A DNA stretch of 27,626 nucleotides, from NCBI GenBank assembly GCA_035541895.1, contig DATKMK010000088.1:1-27626 (forward strand), written 5' to 3'. This document shows, piece after piece, positions 10,101 through 16,109 of this stretch. The notes below the pieces were generated by a model. That model had not been told where the DNA came from and made no database searches. It saw only the letters and a list, made by a program, of their open reading frames with translations. The stretch is from DATKMK01 sp035541895 (GTDB taxonomy: Bacteria; Desulfobacterota; Binatia; HRBIN30; JACQVA1). The first letter of the stretch is position 1. Each line of letters opens with the position of its first letter. Both the position numbers and the translations under genes were made by a program.

Positions 10101-11053
10101 TTGTACACGAAGACATACGCCTCCTGTCCGTTGGCCGCGGTTCCCACCGGTGTATAGTAGTTGCTGTCCCACTGGCTGGTCGGGACCATGGTGTACGAGC
10201 GCGACTCGTAGTTGCCGTTGATCTTGCCGGTCATGACGTGAACCTGAACCGGCTTCGTGGCGACGACGGTCGCCCCGAGCAAGACGCCGCCGCTGACCTG
10301 ATAGCTCTCGCCTTGGTTCAAGGTCACGGTCACCGGCGCTGCCCCGCCGGGTCCGTCCTTGTCCACCGTGACGCTGGTGCCGTTTTGCGATGCCATCACC
10401 ATCAGGCCGACGTATTGAAACATCGACGCGGCGCTCACGTTTTGGCCGATCGGAATTTGAAAAGTGGTCCCGTAGTCGCGTACCGGCGCGACTTCGACCG
10501 CGCTGGCGAGCACGGTACCCGGGCTCAATGCCCACTGCGCCCGCGTCACCGCCACGGCCTTCGTCACGGAGAACTTGTCGTGGCCGTCGTACAAGCGGGT
10601 CGCGGGATTGCGCGGCAGCACGACGTTGTTGCGCAACGCGATCACCGTCCCCGCATTCAGCACGTCGGATGGGACTCCCGGCGGCGCCCCATTGGCGGGA
10701 TTGCCATCGCCCCAAATCTCGGTGGTGGCCTGGGTCGGGTGCTCGATGTCGACTTCGTAACCGTCTTCCCAATGATCGTAATAGATGAGGGTGCCGTTAC
10801 CCGTGACCACGATCGAGGTCACGCTGTCCATCGTGGTGCCGATCGAACTCGAGGGTTGCAACGCCACCATGGCGGCGCGGACCTGATCTTCGGGCATGGG
10901 GACGAAGAACGTCTCGACGATCCCCGCGTGCGCCACCCGTGGCAACGCCGCCAGCGAGATGGCGACGACCGCGGCTGCGATCAGTGCGCGTCCACCGATG
11001 AAGTTGCTGATGCAAGCCGCTGGATTGTGGATAACCTTCGAGTGCAGAGCCAT
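4124..11053 (-). CDS. Giant secreted mosaic surface protein with DUF11, SdrD_B-like domains and Thr-Pro stalk
   Basis: The product has 2,309 residues, encoded by a quarter of the window. A signal peptide probably ends at A43 (AHA, then G44). Residues ~45-500 resemble the IgGFc-binding N-terminal domain (AVTRAQWALSPG, then TKPVQVHVMTGK). DUF11-like Ig-fold domains lie near 515-635, 1403-1515, 1528-1650, 1998-2125 and 2138-2242. SdrD_B/Cna-B-like domains are at ~1660-1752 (SGQVREDTNADGN) and ~1773-1845 (GRVYEDVNGNGKYD), each with an Asp/Asn-rich Ca-type loop. Residues 1879-1996 are a Thr-Pro repeat stalk. The end has a hydrophobic helix (~2277-2302) followed by RRRSAVRS, similar in layout to IPTL/PEP-CTERM sorting tails. 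No catalytic domain is recognised; adhesion or surface-layer structure is inferred. No clear Shine-Dalgarno is seen, but an upstream in-frame stop fixes the ATG at 11053 as the first possible ATG. Confidence 0.83.
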   Translation of the reverse strand: MALHSKVIHNPAACISNFIGGRALIAAAVVAISLAALPRVAHAGIVETFFVPMPEDQVRAAMVALQPSSSIGTTMDSVTSIVVTGNGTLIYYDHWEDGYEVDIEHPTQATTEIWGDGNPANGAPPGVPSDVLNAGTVIALRNNVVLPRNPATRLYDGHDKFSVTKAVAVTRAQWALSPGTVLASAVEVAPVRDYGTTFQIPIGQNVSAASMFQYVGLMVMASQNGTSVTVDKDGPGGAAPVTVTLNQGESYQVSGGVLLGATVVATKPVQVHVMTGKINGNYESRSYTMVPTSQWDSNYYTPVGTAANGQEAYVFVYNPGGAALTINYVTKAGSGNFSVPAGGTYQFLMPANSGGRFFSSGNPFFAIATVGARPTSNNVYDWGFSLVPASNLTTQAVVGWGPGSADLSQNGSPVWVTAVGATKVYVDYDGNPATGPNIDPNGKHYDALLNLAALDSVRIFDPDKDQTGMRLYTLDGTLITAAWGEDPATAGPGNPYLDMGTTVLPFPVPVVIKSSTLYTDLNSNGQIDPGDTLEYSIKVNNAGVLVLGNVLVIDAPPPSLTYVANSTTVDGVPLTDDTVGATSFPLDETGYTIPIILPGGFVEFKYRATVKPGTTGSILNTVTVSGAGDPISKTNDVPVGSYTCTIAFTDNGGTPVASYLPGQSGYVKVTSNSENLDPGGIDTVTVQVTDASTGDLESLSLTETGNNTGVFINTAALPISQIAGQLSQDGTLYANIGDTINANHSNGVTCSTSVPLSAPTKTKQLYLSNQPSATGLGRIDPTHLPTPNPTPVSSALLGSGSGTIAQRGTATSQATIQTTSGGACSTPPCLTINKPTGVVQGDVMIVNIAGIGNNTTDASLSGWTLIKGADLAGITLRRASLLYRVAGASEGSSYTFNLGSGTSNAVGSIVAFSGVDTSSGPFDATPLNISVQGSQQAVAATTTTTVSANAAVIMFGMAANGNPTWSGWSTASPGSLTMTEIMDFQSTSASVGAAWATKAVAGATGAGAATLSSSERNGGILIALKPSGGGGVTTATFTQNPVMAGALSMPSGGAVGVTACINVASGSMPTGGANNITATLRDNGTGFVTLSSPTYSTTTATCDNGPGLTWSGTLSGAVNIAAGHAISLLVDTHAQSGYTFTIQYAATTAPSQISLPATSVINVDSLAVYDAAYSGGSQIVGAPNGQTVYVRAVVSDPFGAADIAPAGGPSLTITPPVGVPLVVTPTLVNTGTATQTFEYTWATGSTQGVYQLAFTANEGYEGTVSASAGIPFTLTFQDLGTPSITEFTTGLNGPGTSTYAAAEQVCVRVTDLDQNTNPSVAETVTVTVTSTLGDSELVTLNETGVNTGIFAGCIATHNGTDTTHNNNTIGAPAGNVLTANYVDPNDPSDTSSAMATVPAATSAVGVTKTLITPESGKAHGGDTVQFDIVVTNTGNAALNTVTVTDTFPSCLSFSSATPSPDSTGTNTLTWNDITGAGSLAVAASSTIHVTFIASSSTACTPGTNSVSITGSASSPTPGTADITVTNPKLSVTKVLTNPTPPSPPAQAPIASSVSFQVTLQNTGSTTITTLPLSDSFSTCLSFVSATPTAPDATGSGLLLWNNLGPLVPTSSIVLTLNFTVVGACNPATNTADVSYAVDTNGDSIPPANSSASVVTTAASISGQVREDTNADGNLASPDAGIPNVTIRLYTDPNSDGDPADGTLVAITTTDSSGNYTFGNLAAGYYVVVEEDLPAYYSTADSSPPNDNRIPVHVTTIQDYPGQDFLDSQFQAGTVTGRVYEDVNGNGKYDAGTDTPLQGVTVVITDANSVVYTITTDSNGIYIQQVPSGSTSVDVDETTLPGIPAAMLTVNTFGEGTDPKTVSVPTNGTATDNVGYVHANTPTATPTNTPTATPTSTPTNTPTQTPTRTPTQTSTATPTSTPTATPTATPTNTATATPTSSPTQTPTATPTQTPTATPTNTATATPTHTPTGTPTSTPTATPTATPTNTPTNTPTATVAANLSLTKTVDKASPGIGQTVTFTVTLTNGGPSTATNVSVHDALPAGLSFVDATTSPGTSYNSGTGTWTVPSLANGSSVTLVIRATVDTVGVLANTAEVTASDQYDPNSTPNNHNPDEDDQASVSVAAIFDPPSGKKVLNKVNLPELEWRMVWINSGNNAAINVQVADPIPTGTTYVANSLTCEPRGSSSTTTCTFDSINNRIFWQGFIGPDLGATDENTANNEVVITFRVSVSQSVQFVSNRGTSITDTNGDHDFTDETTPVSVAASNQADWSRDPMHPVPVVTTSGWAAMVGLLLAVGALQVRRRSAVRS
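5066..5419 (-). repeat. Thr-Pro codon repeat (stalk region)
   Basis: About 118 residues of imperfect T-P-T-x units (TPTATPTNTPTATPTS and variants) are encoded here on the minus strand. At DNA level the plus strand shows degenerate GTCGGCGTGGCGGTC-like units with many third-base differences. That points to selection on the protein rather than recent DNA expansion. Confidence 0.85.
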
Positions 11054-11282
11054 GCCGGCAAAGCATGCGACGTGCCATTACGTCCGCGCTGCACGTGAAC
11101 AATAATGACGTAGACGCAGAGGCTAGTGCGCCCCAATGATGTACCGCTGATGACAAATTTTGGCGATGCAGATACGTGCCGATTTTCACTCTCGCCGTGT
11201 CCGCGCGGGACACTGGTGGGTATCGGCGACGTTTCATTACCACCGACCCCATGGTATCCCTCGCAGGCGCGCAGGGCTGACC

Positions 11283-12203
11283 ATGCAAAGGGCGGCGTCG
11301 AAGCACGACTCCGGGAGGATGATTCGATCTGTCCAATGGAGTAACGGGGCGCGGGGCGCGTTCGATCTCGTCGCGCACCTGGCGCGATCGTACGTCCTGC
11401 CGGCCACGCCGGTTCGCCCGGCCACGCTCCCAAGCCCCAGCGTTGGGGACATTGCGGTGAGCTACGTCGGTCACGCCACCGTCTTGATCCAGCTTGCCGG
11501 CGTCAACATCCTGACCGATCCGGTCTATTCGTCGCGGCTCATTTTGCCCAAGCGCTTGGTTGAGCCCGGCATCCCGATGGAGCGGCTGCCGCCGCTCGAT
11601 CTGGTGCTCGTCTCGCACGGACACATGGATCATTTGGATGTGCCGACCCATCAGCGTCTCCCCAACGAGGCCATCGCCGTGTGCGCCCGCAATCTGGCCG
11701 ACTTGCTGGAGCCGTGCGGCTACCGCCGGGTGGTCGAGCTGAGTTGGGGCGAGACGTTCACGTACAAAGACGTGACGATCCGATCGGTGCCGGTGCGGCA
11801 TTGGGGCACGCGGGCGTTGATTCCGGACGACCGCGGGTACACCGGCTACGTCATCGAGAGCGCCGCCGGTACGGTGTTCTTTCCCGGTGACACCGCGTAC
11901 TTTCCCGGCTTCCGCGAGTATGGCCGACAGTTCCCGATCGACGTCGCGCTGCTGCCGATCGGCGCCTACAGTCCGCCGGCGTTTCGCCGCGTACACATGA
12001 ATCCCGAAGACGCATTGCAAGCATTCGTTGATCTGCGCGCGCGTTTCCTGGTCCCGATTCACTGGGGAACGTTCGCGGTCTCGTACGAGCCGATCGATGA
12101 GCCGCCGCGCTGGCTGCACGCACTCGCCGCCGCCAACGATCTCGCCGATCGTGTCGTGATTCTGAAACACGGCGCGAGCCGTGTAGTCCAAGCCGGTCGG
12201 TAA
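11283..12203 (+). CDS. Metallo-beta-lactamase-fold hydrolase, NAPE-PLD/UlaG-like
   Basis: The product has 306 residues from the chosen ATG. Seen: the metal-binding motif SHGHMDHLD with H112, H114, D116 and H117. Also seen are VRHWGTRAL, FFPGDTAYFPG (bridging Asp) and near the end LVPIHWGTF (last His). The entry strand VSYVGHATVLIQLAGVNILT is typical of the NAPE-PLD/UlaG-like branch, whose members hydrolyse phosphodiester or lactone bonds. The substrate is not predictable here. The start is uncertain: ATG 11283 has only AGGG nearby, and ATG 11319 has GGGAGG directly abutting it. An extension upstream to a TTG at 11160 gives protein-unlike sequence and is not favoured. It ends 7 bases from the stop of the convergent acyl-CoA dehydrogenase gene. 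Confidence 0.85.
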   Translation: MQRAASKHDSGRMIRSVQWSNGARGAFDLVAHLARSYVLPATPVRPATLPSPSVGDIAVSYVGHATVLIQLAGVNILTDPVYSSRLILPKRLVEPGIPMERLPPLDLVLVSHGHMDHLDVPTHQRLPNEAIAVCARNLADLLEPCGYRRVVELSWGETFTYKDVTIRSVPVRHWGTRALIPDDRGYTGYVIESAAGTVFFPGDTAYFPGFREYGRQFPIDVALLPIGAYSPPAFRRVHMNPEDALQAFVDLRARFLVPIHWGTFAVSYEPIDEPPRWLHALAAANDLADRVVILKHGASRVVQAGR

Positions 12204-12210
12204 GCCGCGC

Positions 12211-13395
12211 TCAGTGCCGCGGCATGCCGAGGCCGCGTTCGCTGATGATGTTCTTCTGAATCTGCGAGGTGCCGCCGCCGATGATCATGCCGAGTGTGAA
12301 CATGAACTCCCACGGCCAGATCCCGCGATCGGTGACGTACTTGGCGCCGCGCGCCAGCGCGCCGTACGAGCCCAGCAGCTCGATCGCCAGCGACGCCATG
12401 TCGTGATTCAGTTCGGTGCTGACCAGCTTGTTCACGGATGCACCGATGCCGGGCGCGCGCCCCTTCACCGCGTCGGTGAGTTGGCGGTACGAGTGCAGCT
12501 TCATCGATTCGACCCGAATCTGCAGATCCGCGAGCTTCTGGCGAATCACCGGATCATCGACCGCTCGGCGGCCGTAACGCTGGCGCGTCTGCGCAATGTG
12601 GAGCACGCCGTTGAACATCTGCTGGGTGCGCGTGGTTGATCCCAGCATGTTGCGTTCGTGCGCCAATGTCGAGTTGGCCACCAACCATCCTTGATTGAGT
12701 TCGCCGACCAGATTCTTGCGCGGCACCCGCACGTCCTCGAAGAACACTTCGTTGAAGCCGGCGTCGCCGGTCATCTGAATCAACGGGCGCACGGTGATGC
12801 CGGGCGTCTTCATGTCGATCAACACGTACGAGATGCCGCGATGCTTGGGTGCATCCGCGTCGGTGCGCACGAGGCAGAACATCCAGTCGGCGAGCTGCGC
12901 GTAGGAGGTCCACACCTTCTGGCCGTTGATGATGAACTCGTCGCCAACCAGTTCGGCGCGGGTTTTCACCGACGCGAGATCGGACCCCGAGCCGGGTTCC
13001 GAATAGCCTTGGCACCAAATCTCGTCGGCGGTGAGGATCTTGGGAAGATATCGCTGTTTTTGCTCTTCCGTGCCCCAACGCATCAGCGTCGGACCCACCA
13101 TCTGCACGCCCATCATGCCGATCAGACCCGGTGCGCGCGCGAGCACCAGCTCCTCGTTGACGATGGTTTGGGTCATGATGTCGGCGTCGTGTCCGCCGTA
13201 GTGTGTCGGCCATCCCATCGCGACGTAGCCGGCGTCGTAGAGTTTGCGCTGCCACGCTTTGGCTTTGGCGGTGCGGCCCGGGTCGCCGTATTCAAGCGAT
13301 TCTTCGCTCCGTTCGCGCGTGGGGAAGTGGGCCTTCAGCCACGCGCGTACTTGCTTGCGTGTGGCTTCTTGCTCGGGAGTGTACGACAGATCCAT
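12211..13395 (-). CDS. Acyl-CoA dehydrogenase
   Basis: The product has 394 residues, the usual length. It starts MDLSYTPEQEATRKQVRAWL (N-terminal helical domain). Family blocks include WCQGYSEPGSGSDLASV (flavin/substrate loop), GQKVWTSYAQLADWMFCLVR and the C-terminal IGGGTSQIQKNIISERGLG. It would oxidise an acyl-CoA to the 2-enoyl-CoA with FAD and pass electrons to ETF; the acyl substrate is not determinable. The ATG lies two bases after the TGA of the preceding aminotransferase gene (TGACCATG), so translation is probably coupled. A longer frame reaching 13731 only reads through the aminotransferase gene and is rejected. Confidence 0.92.
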   Translation of the reverse strand: MDLSYTPEQEATRKQVRAWLKAHFPTRERSEESLEYGDPGRTAKAKAWQRKLYDAGYVAMGWPTHYGGHDADIMTQTIVNEELVLARAPGLIGMMGVQMVGPTLMRWGTEEQKQRYLPKILTADEIWCQGYSEPGSGSDLASVKTRAELVGDEFIINGQKVWTSYAQLADWMFCLVRTDADAPKHRGISYVLIDMKTPGITVRPLIQMTGDAGFNEVFFEDVRVPRKNLVGELNQGWLVANSTLAHERNMLGSTTRTQQMFNGVLHIAQTRQRYGRRAVDDPVIRQKLADLQIRVESMKLHSYRQLTDAVKGRAPGIGASVNKLVSTELNHDMASLAIELLGSYGALARGAKYVTDRGIWPWEFMFTLGMIIGGGTSQIQKNIISERGLGMPRH

Positions 13396-13397
13396 GG

Positions 13398-14639
13398 TCA
13401 GTTTCCAAACTCGCGCTTGATGATCGCGAAGGCCTCGTCGGTCGCCGCCAACGTACGCTGGATGTCGTCTTCGGTGTGCGCGGTGGACAGGAACCAATTG
13501 TGGACCGGGTGGAAATAGACGCCGCGCGTGCAGCATTCCGCGCAGAAGCGGCGGTTGCGAGTAAAGCTCCCCTCGTCGGCAACGAAGCTCATGAACGGGA
13601 TCGCCGGTGGTCCGGAATTGGTGATCACCAGACCATGCGAACGGGCTTGATCTTCCAAGCCGCGCCGCAACATCGTGCCGATGCGCTGCATGTATTCGAC
13701 CCCGCCGATTCCCTTCAACTCCTTGAGACAAGCAAGCGCGGCAGCCATCGGCACGCCGGAGGTGAAGTACGACCCGGTGAAGAACACCGACTCGGCGGCG
13801 GGGCGGAGCGCGTCACGTCCAACGCACGCGGACAGCGCGTATCCGTTTGCAATTGCCTTACAGTAGCATGACAGATCGGGTCGCACGCCGAACACTTCGC
13901 CGGAACCGCCGAGATGGAGGCGAAAGCCGGCGCGCACATCGTCGAGGATGAAGACGATTTTCTTGTCGTCGCAGAGCTGCCGCACTCCCTTCAAAAACCC
14001 TTCGACCGGCATCTCTTGATCGTGGAACGCCTCGTGGCGGAACGGCGTGACGATGATCCCCGCCACCTGCCCGTCGTGCTCGTCGACCACGCGGCGCAGG
14101 TCGTTGATGTCGTTGTACTTGAAGGTCACGATGTTCTCGGTATCCGCCGACGTTGTGCCCGCGGGCAGCGGTGTGCACCACGAGTGCGTGCCGTGATAGG
14201 CGCCCTCGGCCTTGACGATCTTCGGGCGTTGGGTGTGTTCGCGCGCCAGTTCGATTGCCCACGTGCACACGTCGGAGCCGTTTTTCCCGAACGCGGCCCA
14301 ATCGGCGAACGGCGTCAGCTCGACGAGATACTCCGCCAGCTCGACCCACAGTTCGGTCGGGCCGTTGAAGCAATTGCCCTTGCGCCGCTGTGCCGCTGCA
14401 GCTTCCTCGACCTTGGGGTGGTTGTGACCCACGACGATTGGGCCGTAGGAACACATGTAGTCGATGTACTCGTTGCCATCGACGTCCCACACGTGCGAGC
14501 CCGTACCGCGATCGAAGAAGTACGGATACTCGCCGGGCACCAGCATCACCGGGCTCTGGTGTCCGTAAATCCCGGCCGGCACCACGCGTGCGGCACGTTC
14601 GAAAAGTTCGTTGGTCCGAGCGTATCCACGATGACTCAT
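13398..14639 (-). CDS. Class III PLP-dependent aminotransferase, glutamate-1-semialdehyde aminomutase-like
   Basis: The product has 413 residues. Seen: the entry block YIDYMCSYGPIVVGHNHP, GKNGSDVCTWAIELAR (PLP-phosphate cup), AYHGTHSW, FILDDVRAGFR with D233 as the likely pyridine-nitrogen ligand, and CKAIANGYALSA with K261 as the Schiff-base lysine. These belong to the fold-type I class III family, closest in style to glutamate-1-semialdehyde 2,1-aminomutase. Its place between a CYTH gene and an acyl-CoA dehydrogenase, and no tetrapyrrole gene nearby, argue for another amino or keto substrate, so I give no heme-pathway name. AGGAGG lies seven bases before the ATG. The ATG overlaps the stop of the upstream CYTH gene (ATGA). 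Confidence 0.88.
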   Translation of the reverse strand: MSHRGYARTNELFERAARVVPAGIYGHQSPVMLVPGEYPYFFDRGTGSHVWDVDGNEYIDYMCSYGPIVVGHNHPKVEEAAAAQRRKGNCFNGPTELWVELAEYLVELTPFADWAAFGKNGSDVCTWAIELAREHTQRPKIVKAEGAYHGTHSWCTPLPAGTTSADTENIVTFKYNDINDLRRVVDEHDGQVAGIIVTPFRHEAFHDQEMPVEGFLKGVRQLCDDKKIVFILDDVRAGFRLHLGGSGEVFGVRPDLSCYCKAIANGYALSACVGRDALRPAAESVFFTGSYFTSGVPMAAALACLKELKGIGGVEYMQRIGTMLRRGLEDQARSHGLVITNSGPPAIPFMSFVADEGSFTRNRRFCAECCTRGVYFHPVHNWFLSTAHTEDDIQRTLAATDEAFAIIKREFGN

Positions 14640-15202
14640 GGGGTGTCCTCCTGCCAGCCGCGCGATCGTACTCGCGCGCGCGCGGTTCGGTCAAGGTCGG
14701 CGTAGGAACCGCCGATAACGTCGGCCGGGCGAATCGCGAAGGCCGTGCGCAGTCGGTCGAGCTTGGCGTGCGCCGCGGAATCATCGCAGGTGTCGTCGAC
14801 GATGGCCTCGAACTCGATGAAGCTGCCGAGACCTTCGACGTCGTCGAGATGAATGCGGACGTTGTCGTGGAGATAGACCGTCCGCTCCTTGATCACTTCG
14901 GTTCGGACGCCGACCGCGCCGGTCAGTTGGGCGAGCAGTTGTTCGCCGGCATCGACCGGCACCAGCGAATAGTCGCTCGCACGTGCCGCCGAGCGATCGG
15001 GTCGCTGATACCAAATCAATTCGCTCGGCAGCTCGCGCCGATCGATCCAGCGGCGCCGCAGCTTCAGCCGGCCGTTGGTGACGTGGAAGTAGCTGTCGTG
15101 CTGACGCTCGACTGCGTGCAAGGTTGCACCCATGTTCTCGGCGATCCGAGCCGCCACAGGGAGATCGCTCCAACGGGCCTTGAGTTCGATGTTTCGGCTC
15201 AT
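14636..15202 (-). CDS. CYTH domain protein, class IV adenylate cyclase (CyaB)-like
   Basis: The product has 188 residues, normal for a single CYTH domain. It begins MSRNIELKAR, the N-terminal signature strand; the first Glu of the canonical ExExK is an Asn here, as I recall from many CyaB-like proteins. Further blocks: HDSYFHVTNGRLKLRRRW (triphosphate-binding Arg/Lys), VIKERTVYLHDNVRIHLDDV and GSFIEFEAIVDD (metal-binding acidic residues). CYTH enzymes act on triphosphate substrates inside an eight-stranded tunnel (cAMP synthesis, thiamine triphosphate or inorganic triphosphate hydrolysis); which one cannot be told. First gene of a three-gene coupled operon. Its stop overlaps the next start by four bases. 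No strong ribosome site is visible before its ATG. Confidence 0.85.
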   Translation of the reverse strand: MSRNIELKARWSDLPVAARIAENMGATLHAVERQHDSYFHVTNGRLKLRRRWIDRRELPSELIWYQRPDRSAARASDYSLVPVDAGEQLLAQLTGAVGVRTEVIKERTVYLHDNVRIHLDDVEGLGSFIEFEAIVDDTCDDSAAHAKLDRLRTAFAIRPADVIGGSYADLDRTARARVRSRGWQEDTP

Positions 15203-15268
15203 CGCAGTTTGTGCGACGCACGACCGTGTCGCCGCAACCCCGCCATTCGTCTATATCGCTGCTCGGAA

Positions 15269-16102
15269 ATGGCAAGACACGCACCGCTTCTCGTCGCCCT
15301 GATGGTGCTCAGCGCAGCGACACCGGCGCGCGCCGACGACCCGTTCGCGTCCGCCTTGCGCGCTGCGGACGATGCCGTCGTTGCCATCCTTGCCTTTCAC
15401 GGGCCCCACGACCGCCCAATGGCGTGGCCGGTGACGCCGTATCGTGACGCAGCCAAGATCGTGGTGACCTCGACATTGGCCTTCATGAAGAAGACGCAAC
15501 ACGTGCGACGCGATGGACGCGTCGCGATGCTCGTCGGCGGCTGGCAGGTCACCGGTCGGGCGCGTGTACACGCCGACATCTCCGGCGACGAGTTTGTTGC
15601 GCGGTTTCTGCCGGCCGAAGAGCGCAAATTCCCGCCCCTGCACGAGATCCGGCGCGTACCGTTTCACCGCTATCTATTTTGGTGGTACTTCGGCCGCGTC
15701 TTCATCGAATTCGAGCCGCTCGTGGCACGCCCGTGCATCGGCGACGATCACGCGACGCTGGTCACCCTTGATGGTGACGGATTTCCGGTGATTGTGCCGA
15801 TTGCGGCTCCGGCGATGAATGAGACATCATGGCCTGTCGTCGCGCTCGACGCGGGCGCGACGCTCGCGGACAACGCGTCGGCGACCGTGCTGCAACACGT
15901 CGAGCCGACGATGGACGATCTCCATCAACTCGTCCGGCGCGGCCGTCTGCGCGCCGGCCGTTTCATTGAGCGCTCACGCAGCGGCTCGCTCGATCCGCCG
16001 CCCCCGCGCGGCTGGATCGGCGAGTTGAAGCGCCAGCTTGAGTTTCACCGACAGGGGCGCGAAGCAAAGAGGATCATTGCGGGCTGGGACGGTCGCGAGT
16101 GA
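15269..16102 (+). CDS. Pyridoxamine 5'-phosphate oxidase-fold protein, possibly exported
   Basis: The product has 277 residues. After the N-terminus comes a split-barrel-like stretch: PMAWPVTPYR, KIVVTSTLAFMKKTQHVRRD, RVAMLVGGWQVTGRARVHAD. This is the pattern of PNPOx/FMN-binding (or F420-binding) flavin reductase-like proteins. The first 22 residues (MARHAPLLVALMVLSAATPA, then RA) look like a Sec signal peptide with an ARA cleavage site, which is unusual for this fold. The alternative is that a cytoplasmic protein starts later, for example at the ATG at 15302. It is divergent from the CYTH gene across 66 bases. Its stop lies 7 bases from the stop of the convergent repeat-protein gene. Function unassigned. 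Confidence 0.7.
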   Translation: MARHAPLLVALMVLSAATPARADDPFASALRAADDAVVAILAFHGPHDRPMAWPVTPYRDAAKIVVTSTLAFMKKTQHVRRDGRVAMLVGGWQVTGRARVHADISGDEFVARFLPAEERKFPPLHEIRRVPFHRYLFWWYFGRVFIEFEPLVARPCIGDDHATLVTLDGDGFPVIVPIAAPAMNETSWPVVALDAGATLADNASATVLQHVEPTMDDLHQLVRRGRLRAGRFIERSRSGSLDPPPPRGWIGELKRQLEFHRQGREAKRIIAGWDGRE

Positions 16103-16109
16103 GTGCCGA

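Noticed and set aside
9656..11098. 480-residue open frame on the plus strand
   Set aside because: Antisense to the N-terminal part of the giant protein; no motif, Arg/Val/Asp-rich shadow.
13396..13731. N-terminal extension of the acyl-CoA dehydrogenase
   Set aside because: It only reads through the aminotransferase coding region out of frame; the family N-terminus starts at 13395.
14390..15268. N-terminal extension of the PNPOx-fold protein
   Set aside because: The upstream frame is antisense to the CYTH and aminotransferase genes and rich in Arg; the ATG at 15269 fits better.
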